A DNA stretch of 64,000 bases from Natrinema sp. DC36 (GCF_020405225.1 NZ_CP084472.1:3906001-3970000); one strand, 5' to 3'. Numbered from the stretch's first letter, positions 43,982 to 52,888 are shown. Made by a program: numbers and translations. The notes: generated by a model from the letters alone, not told the origin.

Positions 43982-44509
43982 ATGACAGAGACACGCCAGG
44001 AGATTCACGCCCACGTTCGCGCCAACGCCGGCGTTCACTTCAACGAACTCGTCAGGGAGTCGGCATTCGCACCGGGGCAGGTCCAGTACCACGTCCGTCG
44101 ACTGCTCGAGGACGACCGACTCGTCCGCGAGGAGTGGTACGGCCGGACTCACTACTACCCGCCGGCGTACGACGCGTGGGAGCGGACCGCGCTGGCGCTG
44201 TTCCGTCGGGAAACCACTCGCGAGATCGTCACCCACCTGATCGAACGCGAACCTGCCGCGCCCGCCGATGTCGCCGATGCGCTCGGTGTCGCCCGCAGCA
44301 CGCTCGAGTACCACCTCGATCGGCTGGTCGACCACGAGATCGTCGACAAACGATACGACGAGCGAAACCGCGTCGTCCTCACGCTCGCAAATCCCGACGC
44401 GACCGGCCGGCTGTTGACGACGGTGACGCCGACGGTGCCCGATCGGCTTATCGATCGGTTTACGCGGCTCGTCGACGAGTTACTCGCGAGCACCGACGAG
44501 ACGCAGTAG
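43982..44509 (+). CDS. Transcription regulator with two winged-helix domains
   Basis: A 175-residue DNA-binding protein with two ArsR-like HTH units. Unit 1 is at about 1-55 (GVHFNELVRESAFAPGQVQYHVRRLLEDDRLV) and unit 2 at about 70-140 (APADVADALGVARSTLEYHLDRLVDHEIV). It ends in a helical segment (DRLIDRFTRLVDELLAS) that may dimerise. A TATA-like ttatatag lies near 43921, giving a leader of about 35-40 nt. It is divergent from the DUF7471 membrane gene. Effector unknown. Confidence 0.88.
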   Translation: MTETRQEIHAHVRANAGVHFNELVRESAFAPGQVQYHVRRLLEDDRLVREEWYGRTHYYPPAYDAWERTALALFRRETTREIVTHLIEREPAAPADVADALGVARSTLEYHLDRLVDHEIVDKRYDERNRVVLTLANPDATGRLLTTVTPTVPDRLIDRFTRLVDELLASTDETQ

Positions 44510-44553
44510 CCGTTCCGTCCGTCCGTCACTGCAGTTTGACGCCGTTTCGACAG

Positions 44554-45579
44554 TTATTGCATCCCGTGGATGTCCTCGAGCGAGTTGTAGTGGTCTTTCA
44601 TCACGTCCATCGTCGCCATCAGCGCGCCGAGAAGGACGGGGCCGTAGAACAGCCCCATGATGCCGAAGGCGTAGACGCCGCCGAGGACACCGAGGATGAT
44701 GACGGCGGGGTTGAGATCGGCGTAGCGGTCGACGAGGAGCGGACGGAGGTAGTCGTCCGAGAGCCCGACGACGACCGTGCTGTAGGCGAAGAGCGCAACG
44801 GCGAGTAGCGGTTCGCCCGTCAGGAAGAGGAAGAGCACGGCCGGCCCCCACACCAGGAACGACCCGACGAGCGGGATCAGCGAGAGGATGATCATGACGA
44901 CCGTCCAGAACACGGCGTTTGGCACGCCGGTCGCGAACAGCCCCAGCCCGGCGATGGACCCCTGAATGATCGCGATCAGGACGTGGCCCGCGAGGACGGC
45001 CCACATCACCGCGTCCAGCTCTCGGTAGAAGTCGTCCTGGGCCTCGTCCGGGAGCGGCGTCAACTCCCGAATCCAGGCGAGTAGGTCGCCCCCGTCCTTG
45101 AGCAGGTAGTAAAGCAGGAAGATCGCGAGTCCGAGTCCGACGAGGGTGTGCGTCAGCGCGCTGAACCAGGCGGTCGACTGCTCGAGGGCTATCCCGCCGA
45201 TTCCCTGGGCGGAGTCGGCCAGCGTGGACGTGATATCGACGCTCACGCCCGTTTGCTCCTCGATGAGTCGCTCGAGTTCGGCCGTCTGGAACGAGTCTGG
45301 ATCGGCGTTTTCGATGAGTCGCCGGGCGTCGCTGGCGACCACCACGACGATGACGACGAGCGGGACGATGACGACTGCGACCGCCAGCAGGACGAGCGCG
45401 AAGGCGGCGATCGACGGCGAGACCCGCTGCTCGAGGCGTCCCTGAACCGGATAGAGGACGTAGGCGACGAGAATGCCCCCGAGGATGTACTGGAGGAACG
45501 GAAGCGCGAGCAACAGCGAGAGGTACGCGAAGACCCCGACGAGGAACAGGAGAAATCCCTTGCTGAGATTCACGGCCAT
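44554..45579 (-). CDS. AI-2E-family transporter
   Basis: A 341-residue membrane protein of the AI-2E (YdiK/PerM/TqsA) family with about eight helices. The family regions are visible: SKGFLLFLVGVFAYLSLLLALPF at the N-terminus, LKDGGDLLAWIRELTPLP in the middle loop, and GPAVLFLFLTGE, SDDYLRPLLVDRYADLNPAVIILGVLGGVYAFG towards the end. Members have been linked to autoinducer-2 export and Na+/Li+ antiport; in archaea the cargo is unknown. The start at 45579 fits a TATA-like ggttttattt about 25 nt upstream. Confidence 0.92.
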   Translation of the reverse strand: MAVNLSKGFLLFLVGVFAYLSLLLALPFLQYILGGILVAYVLYPVQGRLEQRVSPSIAAFALVLLAVAVVIVPLVVIVVVVASDARRLIENADPDSFQTAELERLIEEQTGVSVDITSTLADSAQGIGGIALEQSTAWFSALTHTLVGLGLAIFLLYYLLKDGGDLLAWIRELTPLPDEAQDDFYRELDAVMWAVLAGHVLIAIIQGSIAGLGLFATGVPNAVFWTVVMIILSLIPLVGSFLVWGPAVLFLFLTGEPLLAVALFAYSTVVVGLSDDYLRPLLVDRYADLNPAVIILGVLGGVYAFGIMGLFYGPVLLGALMATMDVMKDHYNSLEDIHGMQ

Positions 45580-45690
45580 TATTTCGGCCGTCATCGAAAT
45601 AAAACCACGGCTTGAACGTGTCTTCAGGCAGGACTGTCGCATAGAGCCGCCACACGGCTTCAAGGGCCTGGTTGGTGAACTTCCACACGA

Positions 45691-46437
45691 ATGTCGACTC
45701 AGCTCGATCCCCTCTCGCTCTCGGCGGATCTCCTCTATGCGGTCAAAACGGAGGGCGACGCCGATCCGTTTCGGGAGCGCCTCGCGACGCTCGAGCGGTC
45801 GCAGCTGGACCGAGCGCTGTCCAATCGCGAGGGCAAACTGGCCTTCTGGCTCAACTGTTACAACGCGTACGCCCAGCTCCTACTGGAGGAAGAGGCGGAC
45901 GATGACCTGTTCGAGGGCGGGTTGCTCGACCAGTGGAAGTTCTTCGCGCGCGATCAGGTTCCTGTCAGCGGAGTCTGGCTGAGTCTCAACGACATCGAAC
46001 ACGGGCTGCTCCGTAGTTCGAAACTGCCGTGGGGCCTCGGCTACCTCCCGCGGCCGTTTCCCACGGCGTTCGAGCGCCAGTTCCGCCTCGCGGAGTGCGA
46101 TCCGCGGATCCACTTCGCGCTGAGCCACGGCGACGACCACTGCCCCCCGACCGCGATCTACTCGCCGCGAGACGTCGACGAGGAACTCGATATCGCCATC
46201 GAGTGGTTCCTCGAGGAGAACGTCACCTACGATCCCGAGGACGGCACTGCGACGGTCCCGCGGCTCTTCCGGCGGTATCGTGGCGACTTCAGGGGCACGA
46301 GCGGTATCGTCGCGTTCCTCCGAGAGTACAACGCTGTCCCGCCCGACGCGACCCCGTCGCTCGAGTACGAGCGCATCGACTGGTCGGCGGACCTCGATGT
46401 CGATATGGACGGCCACGGCGACGACATCCGGCGGTAG
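45691..46437 (+). CDS. DUF547-family protein
   Basis: A 248-residue soluble protein of the DUF547 family. Conserved landmarks are AFWLNCYNAYAQLLL, GVWLSLNDIEHGLLRS, CDPRIHFALSHGDDHCPPTAIYSP and EWFLEENVTYD. DUF547 has a papain-like or transglutaminase-like arrangement, and Cys, His and Asp residues occur in these motifs, but no activity has been shown to my knowledge. No signal peptide. It is divergent from the AI-2E transporter gene. Confidence 0.85.
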   Translation: MSTQLDPLSLSADLLYAVKTEGDADPFRERLATLERSQLDRALSNREGKLAFWLNCYNAYAQLLLEEEADDDLFEGGLLDQWKFFARDQVPVSGVWLSLNDIEHGLLRSSKLPWGLGYLPRPFPTAFERQFRLAECDPRIHFALSHGDDHCPPTAIYSPRDVDEELDIAIEWFLEENVTYDPEDGTATVPRLFRRYRGDFRGTSGIVAFLREYNAVPPDATPSLEYERIDWSADLDVDMDGHGDDIRR

Positions 46438-46471
46438 TTCCTCGGCTCGTACGGACTGCTGTCAGTCATTT

Positions 46472-46507
46472 CCGGAGCAACCGCGAACCGTCCTGCGGTT
46501 GCTCCGG
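46472..46507. terminator. Bidirectional hairpin terminator
   Basis: ccggagcaaccgc and gcggttgctccgg are perfect 13-bp arms separated by 10 nt, sited in the 92-nt gap between the convergent DUF547 and amphi-Trp genes. No long T-run follows, as is common in haloarchaea. Confidence 0.7.
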
Positions 46508-46529
46508 CAAATCGATACAACGGACCGTC

Positions 46530-47246
46530 TCAGTCGCGCCGCTGGATCGTGGCGGACGGAGCACTGCGCATGACGCTTCGGGCCGCTCGTTCGGCGTTGG
46601 AACGGGAGGAGTAGCCTTCGCCGCTGTCGGCGACGATGTTGCCGTTCCAGTGGACGAGCCGCCAGCGCCACTGGCCCGCCTTGTCCTCGTAGACTTCGAA
46701 GCGGCTGGTCCGCTCGGAGCTCCCCGTTCGATCGGTAGCCGCTGTCCCCTCGGCAGTTCCCGCTCCTTCGGTCGTCGCGTCCGTCTCCGCCGTTGCCGTT
46801 GCTTCCTCGGTGTTGCCATCTTCCGAACCGGCTCCGTCCCGGTTGGCGACTCCCTCGAGGGGCATCACCGCCGTCGAATCGGCGTCCGCAGCCGCCGACC
46901 GGTCGCGATCCTCGGCGGTATCGCGGGCGTCGCGGTCGGTAACCCGAAGGCTCGAGCCGTCGGGATCGTCCCACTCGATCTCGAGTTCCAGTTCGGCGAC
47001 CGGGGGCTCCGCGTCGGACTCGCGTTCGGTCTCGAACTCGGCGACGACGCGCTGTGGCACCGCAATATCGACGCTCCGATCGTCGCTGTCCAGTCGGAGT
47101 GAGCGCCCCGACTCGAAGGCGGTCGCGAACTCGCGGAAGACGGCGGCGAGGTCCGCTCGGTCGTACGCCCGCTCGAGTTCGAACGCCGCTTCCTCGTCCG
47201 ATTCCGATTCGTCCGGTCGGTCCGCGTCGTCCGGTTCGTCGGCCAT
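46530..47246 (-). CDS. Amphi-Trp domain protein fused to a DUF1508/HVO_2922-like domain
   Basis: A 238-residue soluble protein. Residues about 25-92 look like an amphi-Trp domain (RADLAAVFREFATAFESGRSLRLDSDD, AELELEIEW). An acidic Ala/Thr/Glu/Gly-rich linker follows (about 95-180). The C-terminus (about 183-235, RFEVYEDKAGQWRWRLVHW, GEGYSSRSNAERA) is a YegP/DUF1508-like unit of the HVO_2922 type. Neither domain has a known activity. I have mostly seen them as separate small proteins, so the fusion is worth noting. Confidence 0.8.
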   Translation of the reverse strand: MADEPDDADRPDESESDEEAAFELERAYDRADLAAVFREFATAFESGRSLRLDSDDRSVDIAVPQRVVAEFETERESDAEPPVAELELEIEWDDPDGSSLRVTDRDARDTAEDRDRSAAADADSTAVMPLEGVANRDGAGSEDGNTEEATATAETDATTEGAGTAEGTAATDRTGSSERTSRFEVYEDKAGQWRWRLVHWNGNIVADSGEGYSSRSNAERAARSVMRSAPSATIQRRD

Positions 47247-47360
47247 ACCGGTGCTACGAGAGCCTCCGGGTTAGTGTTTCGCGCTGCCACCGCATCGAAC
47301 CGGCCGTCGGGAGCGTCTCCCGTCGGAGCGCTTTTGTCGCCGCGCTGTCTTCGCTCGCCC

Positions 47361-48173
47361 GTGACTGCACGCGACTGGCACGCCGACCGGGATGCCGTGT
47401 TCGAGCGCGACGCGTACACGTGTCGCCACTGCGACGCGGTCGGCGGCGACGACGAACCGACGACGCTCCGGCCCTCCCCCGTCGGCGACGTGCCGCTCGA
47501 GGGCGAGGTCCACGAGAGCGCACTCGTAACCGTCTGTGACGACTGTTTCGGGACGCTCGAGTCCGACCCCTCGACGGACGCCGTCGAGAGCGACGAACTG
47601 TTCGAACTGGTCCGCGAGACCACCGGCCTCCAGGGAGCGACCATCTCGGACGTCGCCGCCTTCGCGTCGCTGGCGACGTCGCTGCCCGCGACTCTCGAGT
47701 CCGCGCTGGACGAGGAGACCGATACTGACATCGACGACTCCGTCTCGGAGTACCGCCGCGCTCGACGCGACGTCCTGCTCGCGATCGCGATCGTCGACGC
47801 CCGCCTCGAGCGCCTCGCCGCCCTCCAATCGACTGTCGGCCCCGAGATTCGGGTGTCGCTCGAGGCCTTCGCCGAGACGGCGACGGAGCTGCAATCGACG
47901 CTCCGCGAGGTCGTCGCACTGGGGGAGACGGTCGCGGCGGCCCTCGAGCGGTGTCAGGGCTGTTTCGATGGGGTTCGAGCGAGCGCGGGCGCAACGTGTG
48001 CAACCTGTGGACTCACCGTCCGCGAGACGGCCGACTGGCGGGACGGGGACGGGACGCTCGCGTTCGACCGGCTCTTCGCTACGATCAACGAGACGCTGCA
48101 GGGAGCCTCCGAGACGACCGAGACGCTCACCGATCGGACGATGGCGCTCGCGGAGCAACTCACTGCGCAGTAG
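47361..48173 (+). CDS. HNH-like zinc protein with helical C-terminus
   Basis: A 270-residue protein starting with GTG at 47361 (VTARDWHADRDAVFERDAYTCRHCD). The N-terminus has HNH-type Cys pairs (CRHC about 18-21 and CDDC about 54-57) but lacks a clear catalytic His-Asn-His series between them. The long middle (about 80-220) is helical. A second CATC pair near the C-terminus (CQGC, CATCG) adds another zinc site. It could be a nuclease-derived DNA-binding protein; activity is doubtful. It is divergent from the amphi-Trp gene. Confidence 0.75.
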   Translation: MTARDWHADRDAVFERDAYTCRHCDAVGGDDEPTTLRPSPVGDVPLEGEVHESALVTVCDDCFGTLESDPSTDAVESDELFELVRETTGLQGATISDVAAFASLATSLPATLESALDEETDTDIDDSVSEYRRARRDVLLAIAIVDARLERLAALQSTVGPEIRVSLEAFAETATELQSTLREVVALGETVAAALERCQGCFDGVRASAGATCATCGLTVRETADWRDGDGTLAFDRLFATINETLQGASETTETLTDRTMALAEQLTAQ

Positions 48174-48193
48174 GGCGGGAGAGGGAGCCGAAC

Positions 48194-48922
48194 TCAGAGG
48201 GTTGTCGCGGCCTCGAGCGCGATGTCGATCGCGCGCCCGACGTTGTTCTTGGCTTTGTCCGGCAGTTCGTCGTCCTCGGTGTCGGTTCCTTTCTGCGTAC
48301 CCTCAACGAGGTTCCCGTCGACGGTACAGATCGCGCCGGCAGCGAGTCCCTTGCGGCGGGCCAGCGAGAACACGGCGGCAGCCTCCATCTCGACGGAGAG
48401 CAAGTTCGCGGCCTCCCAGTCGTCGACGGCGTCGTCGGTCTCGGCGTAGTAGGCGTCGTCGGAGGCGATGGGACCGACGTGGACGTCCTCGTCGTTCGCT
48501 TCGGCCGAGTCGACCAGCGCCGAGAGCGCGTCGTAGTCCGGCACTGCCGGGTACTCGACGGCCTCGTATCGCTTGCTCGTCCCCTCGTTTTTCGCCGCGC
48601 CCGTCGCGACGATCATGTCGCCGATTTCGATTTCGGACTGGAGCGCGCCCGTCGTCCCGACGCGGATGAACGTCTCGACGCCGACGTTCGCCAGCTCTTC
48701 GATGGCGATCGCGGCGGAGGGGCAGCCGATCCCCGTCGAGCAGATCGTGAGCTCGCGCCCCTCGTAGGTGGCGTTGACGACCTTGTACTCGCGGTTCTGG
48801 GCGATCGTCTCCGACTCGTCGCAGTGGTCGGCGATACGATCGACCCGCCCGGGATCGCCCGGGATAAGCGCGATGTCCGTCAGGTCTCCCTCGTCGACCA
48901 GCAGGTGTGGCTGCGTCGTCAT
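48194..48922 (-). CDS. Nucleoside phosphorylase (uridine phosphorylase-like)
   Basis: A 242-residue trimer/hexamer-type (PNP/UDP family I) nucleoside phosphorylase that cleaves nucleosides with phosphate to a free base and (deoxy)ribose 1-phosphate. The phosphate loop LIPGDPGRVDRIA, the GTTGAL motif (IRVGTTGALQSEI) and VEMEAAAVFSLA, with the ribose-binding Met/Glu pair, are all intact. Uridine or guanosine are the probable substrates. It starts a neighbourhood with a PfkB-family kinase, ribose-1,5-bisphosphate isomerase and deoC, all nucleoside-sugar genes. Confidence 0.92.
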   Translation of the reverse strand: MTTQPHLLVDEGDLTDIALIPGDPGRVDRIADHCDESETIAQNREYKVVNATYEGRELTICSTGIGCPSAAIAIEELANVGVETFIRVGTTGALQSEIEIGDMIVATGAAKNEGTSKRYEAVEYPAVPDYDALSALVDSAEANDEDVHVGPIASDDAYYAETDDAVDDWEAANLLSVEMEAAAVFSLARRKGLAAGAICTVDGNLVEGTQKGTDTEDDELPDKAKNNVGRAIDIALEAATTL

Positions 48923-49046
48923 ACCGTCGGATACCGGCGGCGGTGAGAAAAAAGGTTCGAGGAAGGGCCGAGGAGCGGCCGACTCGTCACGGCGATCCTC
49001 GACGCCACCCAGTTTCCCCGTCCGTCCGTCGGTACTCGATCGTCGC

Positions 49047-49349
49047 TTAGTCGGTCGGACGAACGTCGACGCGGTTGGGTCCGACCGTGACCACCGCGTC
49101 GTCGATCTGGAACTCGACAGTCCCTCTTGCACGCGCAGCACCGCGGTTCGTGTCCGCGAAGAGGCTGTCGAGCGCGTCCGGATCGATGTAGTCGTACAGC
49201 TGCGTACTGGTCGCAGTGACGTCGTCACCGTAATACTGGGCCAGTGCCGTCGCAGCAGCAATACTCGCCGATTCGTTCGCGTCTCGCTCGTACTGGATGC
49301 GCCGGTCGAGGCTGCATCCATTGGACTCGTTAACCCTTCCTTCCGTCAT
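49047..49349 (-). CDS. HalOD1 output-domain protein
   Basis: A 100-residue single-domain protein resembling the haloarchaeal HalOD1 output domain (SASIAAATALAQYYGDD, LYDYIDPDALDSLFAD, GTVEFQIDDAVVTVG). HalOD1 is often the C-terminal output of regulators; small standalone copies are common and of unknown function. An 8-bp inverted repeat sits just upstream of the start. It lies between nucleoside phosphorylase and PfkB genes, on the same strand, but is probably independent. Confidence 0.82.
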   Translation of the reverse strand: MTEGRVNESNGCSLDRRIQYERDANESASIAAATALAQYYGDDVTATSTQLYDYIDPDALDSLFADTNRGAARARGTVEFQIDDAVVTVGPNRVDVRPTD

Positions 49350-49355
49350 GTCTCT

Positions 49356-49375
49356 CAGTCACGGTATCGTGACTG
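49356..49375. promoter_or_regulatory. Inverted repeat upstream of HalOD1 gene
   Basis: cagtcacg-gtat-cgtgactg, a perfect 8-bp inverted repeat, ends 7 nt before the HalOD1 start codon and would be inside the leader if the tccatataact region (about 49400) is the promoter. It could be an operator or an RNA hairpin masking the start. Confidence 0.4.
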
Positions 49376-49486
49376 TCTATTCGAGGGGGCAACGCCTCCG
49401 TCCATATAACTACCGTCAGACAACACCCGGTGAGAACCCGCGCCTGGGTGATTTTCGGGAACTGAACTGAGGGGGCGAGAACGGGT

Positions 49487-50374
49487 TCACGAGTGTCGCG
49501 CCAGAACGTCCTCGATCTCCTCGGCCGTCGGCGCGCTCCGCGCACCGTCGCGACTCGCGGTCAGCGCCCCGCAGGCGTTCCCGTACGCGAGCGCGCGATC
49601 GATGTCAGCACCCTCGAGCCACGTCGCGAGAAACCCCGCGGCGAAGGCGTCGCCGGCACCGGCCGTGTCGACGGGATCGACGTCGAACCCCGGGTGAACG
49701 ACGGAACCGTTCGGCGTGTACGCTTCCGCCCCGTCGTCCCCGCAGGTGATGACGATGATCCGGTCCTCGACCGTCGCGTCCGCCGACTCGGTCTCGAGCA
49801 GCGCGGTGGCCTCCCGGTCAGTGACGAAGACGATGTCGGCCAGCGCCAGCGTCTCACCGTACTCCCGGTCGGCGAGTCGGCGGCCGGGAGCGAAACTGAC
49901 CGAAATGTCGGCCTCGCTGGCGATCCGAGCGATCGCGGCGGCGGTGTCGGGGCGTTGCCCCGTGAGGTGGACGTGATCGGCCGCTCGAACCCGCTCCGGC
50001 TCGAGGTCGTCCGGTGTGACCGCTTCGTTGACGCCGTCGTTGCCGAGGATCGAGACCTCGCCCGCGTCGTCGACGAGGAGATACTTGACGGCCGTTTCGG
50101 CCCCCTCGATCACCCGTACTCCGTCGAGCGAGACGCCCGCGGCCTCGAGTTCGCGGCGGGCGAGCAGGCCGTTGTCGTCGTCGCCGACGCTCCCGATCAA
50201 CCCGGTGTCGATGTCGAGACCCGCAAGTGCAGCGGCGACGTTGGCGGCGCTGCCGCCGCCGGACTGGCGGTTCGAGCGGATCGAAGCCTCGCCGTCGGGT
50301 TCGGGGAGTCTATCGACGCGAAGGGTTACGTCCCAGTTAACGTGGCCGGCCGTGAGCACCGGTATCGGATCCAT
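49487..50374 (-). CDS. PfkB-family sugar kinase, candidate ribose-1-phosphate kinase
   Basis: A 295-residue ribokinase-fold kinase. The signature is complete: GGGSAANVAAALAGL near the N-terminus and DTAGAGDAFAAGFLATW, holding the catalytic Asp and anion hole, near the C-terminus. In halophilic archaea a PfkB kinase phosphorylates ribose 1-phosphate to ribose 1,5-bisphosphate. Its position between a nucleoside phosphorylase and R15P isomerase makes that the most likely role, though ribokinase or another sugar kinase cannot be excluded from sequence alone. Same strand as both partners. Confidence 0.88.
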   Translation of the reverse strand: MDPIPVLTAGHVNWDVTLRVDRLPEPDGEASIRSNRQSGGGSAANVAAALAGLDIDTGLIGSVGDDDNGLLARRELEAAGVSLDGVRVIEGAETAVKYLLVDDAGEVSILGNDGVNEAVTPDDLEPERVRAADHVHLTGQRPDTAAAIARIASEADISVSFAPGRRLADREYGETLALADIVFVTDREATALLETESADATVEDRIIVITCGDDGAEAYTPNGSVVHPGFDVDPVDTAGAGDAFAAGFLATWLEGADIDRALAYGNACGALTASRDGARSAPTAEEIEDVLARHS

Positions 50375-50487
50375 TCGATGATAGCGGGAAGACGGTGTCC
50401 GCCGGCAAAAACCTAGGCGAACGCGGCGGCGGGGTGTACCGCCGCGAGATATCGATCTGCGGGGCCGGAGATCGGCTCCTCGATCGC

Positions 50488-51324
50488 TCAGGAGACCATG
50501 AACAGCAGCGTGTTGTGGGTGGCCGGGCCGAGGCCGACCGCGGCGACCAGCGCGAGCAGCGTACGGGCCTGTCGCGGTTCCTCTTCGACGTACTCCCGGA
50601 ACAGCCCGAGGATGACCATTGCGAGCGAGACTTTGAGGAGGACGAACAGCCAGCCCGCACCGATGTACTCGGCCGTCGGCAGCGCCTCCCCGGCCTCGAG
50701 GAGCACTAGCGAGAGCGGGACGCTCTCGGCGGCCCCGAGGACGTCGTAGCCGATCGCGGTCGTGACGCCGTCGAGCGTATGTCCGAAGACGACGAGTGCG
50801 CCCGTCGTGCTCGTGGTCGCTGCGACGTCGGTGAACCAGAGGCTCAACGCGATCCAGGCGATGGCGGTGACGATACCGGCGACGACGATGGCGATGACGG
50901 GCCAGAACGGTTCGAAGACCCCCGCTTCGATGCTCCGAAAGATCGCGAACATCGCGAAGACGGTGAAAAACGCCGTTCCGGCGATCCCGACGAACCGCGC
51001 AATCGTCGGCTGGAGACCGCCGACGTGGAGAAATATCGCGATGATCCAGATGCCCCCCGCGATGATCGCCGTTACCGCATAGACCATCGGGGCGCTGAAC
51101 AGGGACTCGATACTCGCCGGGAACGCATCTATCTGGAACGCGTCCAACTTATAGAGGACGTGCAGACTCGCGCCGAACATCATCCACGGCGCGAACGCCA
51201 GAACCGTGCGATCGGTCACCGGCGGCTCGAGCGCCCACAACAGCGCGAGGACGCTGCCGAGAAGGACAATGACCGGCACCAGCAGGTACCACGGCGGGAC
51301 GACGAACCCCTCGGGTAATACCAT
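50488..51324 (-). CDS. DUF63 family membrane protein
   Basis: A 278-residue integral membrane protein with about seven helices, of the archaeal DUF63 family. The family's characteristic charged membrane motifs are seen in MMFGASLHVLYKLDAF and the GHTLDGVTTAIGYD stretch, and GPATHNTLLFM closes the protein. No function is known for the family. Start options at 51324 and 51333 differ by three residues. It lies between the PfkB kinase and R15P isomerase genes on the same strand; any link to their pathway is uncertain. Confidence 0.88.
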   Translation of the reverse strand: MVLPEGFVVPPWYLLVPVIVLLGSVLALLWALEPPVTDRTVLAFAPWMMFGASLHVLYKLDAFQIDAFPASIESLFSAPMVYAVTAIIAGGIWIIAIFLHVGGLQPTIARFVGIAGTAFFTVFAMFAIFRSIEAGVFEPFWPVIAIVVAGIVTAIAWIALSLWFTDVAATTSTTGALVVFGHTLDGVTTAIGYDVLGAAESVPLSLVLLEAGEALPTAEYIGAGWLFVLLKVSLAMVILGLFREYVEEEPRQARTLLALVAAVGLGPATHNTLLFMVS

Positions 51325-51516
51325 AGTGGGCATAGCTCACACCAGTGACTAACACTTTCCGATTGTCGAGTACTAGCGGCGGAGAGATACTGTGGATTGT
51401 ACACCGTCACGAACGGCCATCATGGCCGGTGACTCGGCTGACGGCACGGGTTCGGCGCGTCGTCGAATACGGTATGCGGTCTGTTGTACCTGTATCCTGC
51501 CACATTCGAAGGTGGG

Positions 51517-51561
51517 TCGCGGGTTCGCCGGAACTGACCGACAGGAGTCCGTCTCAGGCGT
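51517..51561 (-). repeat. 45-nt sequence at a gene 3' end, copy 2
   Basis: Shares 40 of 45 nt with 41161-41205, again overlapping the TGA stop (in gcc-tga) of a minus-strand gene, here R15P isomerase. The minus-strand gacgg-actcc-tgtc segment can pair, slightly more weakly than in copy 1. Confidence 0.65.
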
Positions 51562-52537
51562 CCCACGGATCGTCGGTCGGTTCGCCGAACAGCTCCCGCA
51601 TGAGCGTCACGATGCTCTCCGGCGGGAACTGGCCGCGCTCGGTGACGATGGCGTCGACGTATCGCGGCGGCGTGACGTCGAACGCGGGGTTCTCGACGGT
51701 CAGCTCGGCCCCGTCGCTCGCGTCCGTGCCGGTGATCGCCGCCCGTTCCTCGTCCGACAGGACCTCCGTTTCGTCTCGCATCTCGATCTCGACGGTGTGA
51801 CCCGTCATCGTGTCCGGATGGAGCTTGATCGTCTGAGCCGCGACCACCACCGGCACGCCCCGCTCGCGGGCGTTGACCGCCAGGCCGCTCGTTCCGATCT
51901 TGTTGATCACGCTGCCGTCCGCCGCGATGCTGTCGGCCCCGACGAGCACGTGATCCGCCCGATCGAGGTACCGGCGGGCCGCGTTGTCCGCGATCAGCGT
52001 CACCGGCACGCCCCACTCGCGCAACTGTCGCGCGGTGATGTGGCCCTGCTTTCGCGGCCGCGTCTCCTTGACGATCGCCTCGAGGTCCGTTCCGTCCTCG
52101 AGCGCAGCCTCGAGACACGAAAGGGCGTCCGTCGAGTGGCAGTGGGTCATGACGACGTCGCCGTCTCGTAGCCGATTCGCGCCGATCTCGCCGAGTTGCT
52201 CCTGGGCCTGTGCGAGGTCGCGCTGGAAGACCTCGGCGCAGGTGATCGTCGATTCTCGGAGTTCGGCGACGGTGTCGCCGGTCATCCCCCGAAGCACGTA
52301 CCGGAGGGCGTTCGGGAGGCTGACCGCCGTCGGCCGCGTCTCGTAGAGCGTCCGCGCGGCGGCCCGGAGCTCTCGCCGGAACGCGTCGGGGCTCTCGGCC
52401 ACGGAGCGTTCGGCCTGGGTCGCCAGCGCTGCGGCGGCCGCGTCAGCGATGGTCGCCGCGCCACGGATCCGCATCGCGGCGATGTCGTCGGCGGTGGATT
52501 CGACGGCCGGAACGGTGCCGGGATCTGTGTCGGGCAT
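51554..52537 (-). CDS. Ribose-1,5-bisphosphate isomerase
   Basis: A 327-residue enzyme of the eIF2B/MtnA fold that converts ribose 1,5-bisphosphate to ribulose 1,5-bisphosphate. The catalytic Cys lies in MTHCHSTDALSCLE and the catalytic Asp in LVGADSIAADGSVINKIGT. RIRGAATIADAAAAAL is the family N-terminal motif. The start at 52537 sits about 28 nt from a TATA-like atccttttcag, so longer starts (52552) are less likely. It is the isomerase of the archaeal pentose bisphosphate pathways; no RuBisCO gene is inside this window. A MITE-like repeat lies just upstream of its promoter. Confidence 0.93.
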   Translation of the reverse strand: MPDTDPGTVPAVESTADDIAAMRIRGAATIADAAAAALATQAERSVAESPDAFRRELRAAARTLYETRPTAVSLPNALRYVLRGMTGDTVAELRESTITCAEVFQRDLAQAQEQLGEIGANRLRDGDVVMTHCHSTDALSCLEAALEDGTDLEAIVKETRPRKQGHITARQLREWGVPVTLIADNAARRYLDRADHVLVGADSIAADGSVINKIGTSGLAVNARERGVPVVVAAQTIKLHPDTMTGHTVEIEMRDETEVLSDEERAAITGTDASDGAELTVENPAFDVTPPRYVDAIVTERGQFPPESIVTLMRELFGEPTDDPWDA

Positions 52538-52592
52538 GCGAGCCAGTTGCATGCGGCAGCTGAAAAGGATACTGTCGGTCGTCCTCGTGTAG

Positions 52593-52676
52593 TATAGTAG
52601 CCACTGAAAGTCGATGCACATCTAATCGCACGACTACGTTGCGATTAGTGTGTAAATCGTTTCAGTGGCTACTATA
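52593..52676. mobile_element. 84-bp MITE-like inverted repeat
   Basis: The termini tatagtagccactgaaa (52593-52609) and tttcagtggctactata (52660-52676) are perfect 17-bp inverted repeats. Nested inner arms ctaatcgca/tgcgattag (52622-52648) are also perfect. No coding capacity. The ends resemble those I associate with haloarchaeal IS elements, so this is probably a miniature non-autonomous element. It lies about 55 nt upstream of the R15P isomerase start, just outside its TATA box. Confidence 0.75.
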
Positions 52677-52888
52677 TTTACCGGTCGCCGTCCGGGCCTC
52701 AGTAGTACGCCCGGGCTGACTCTGTCGGGGTCCGAACCGAACGACGCGTTACCGTCTGCAGCGATACGGGAGGGAACGCACAGCGAAACGGAGGGAACGC
52801 AGGGTGTGGAGCCGCTTACCGACCGATAGCTACAATCGATATCTGTGCTTGGAGAGCCTATTTAATTGTACACAGTTACTACCCAATT

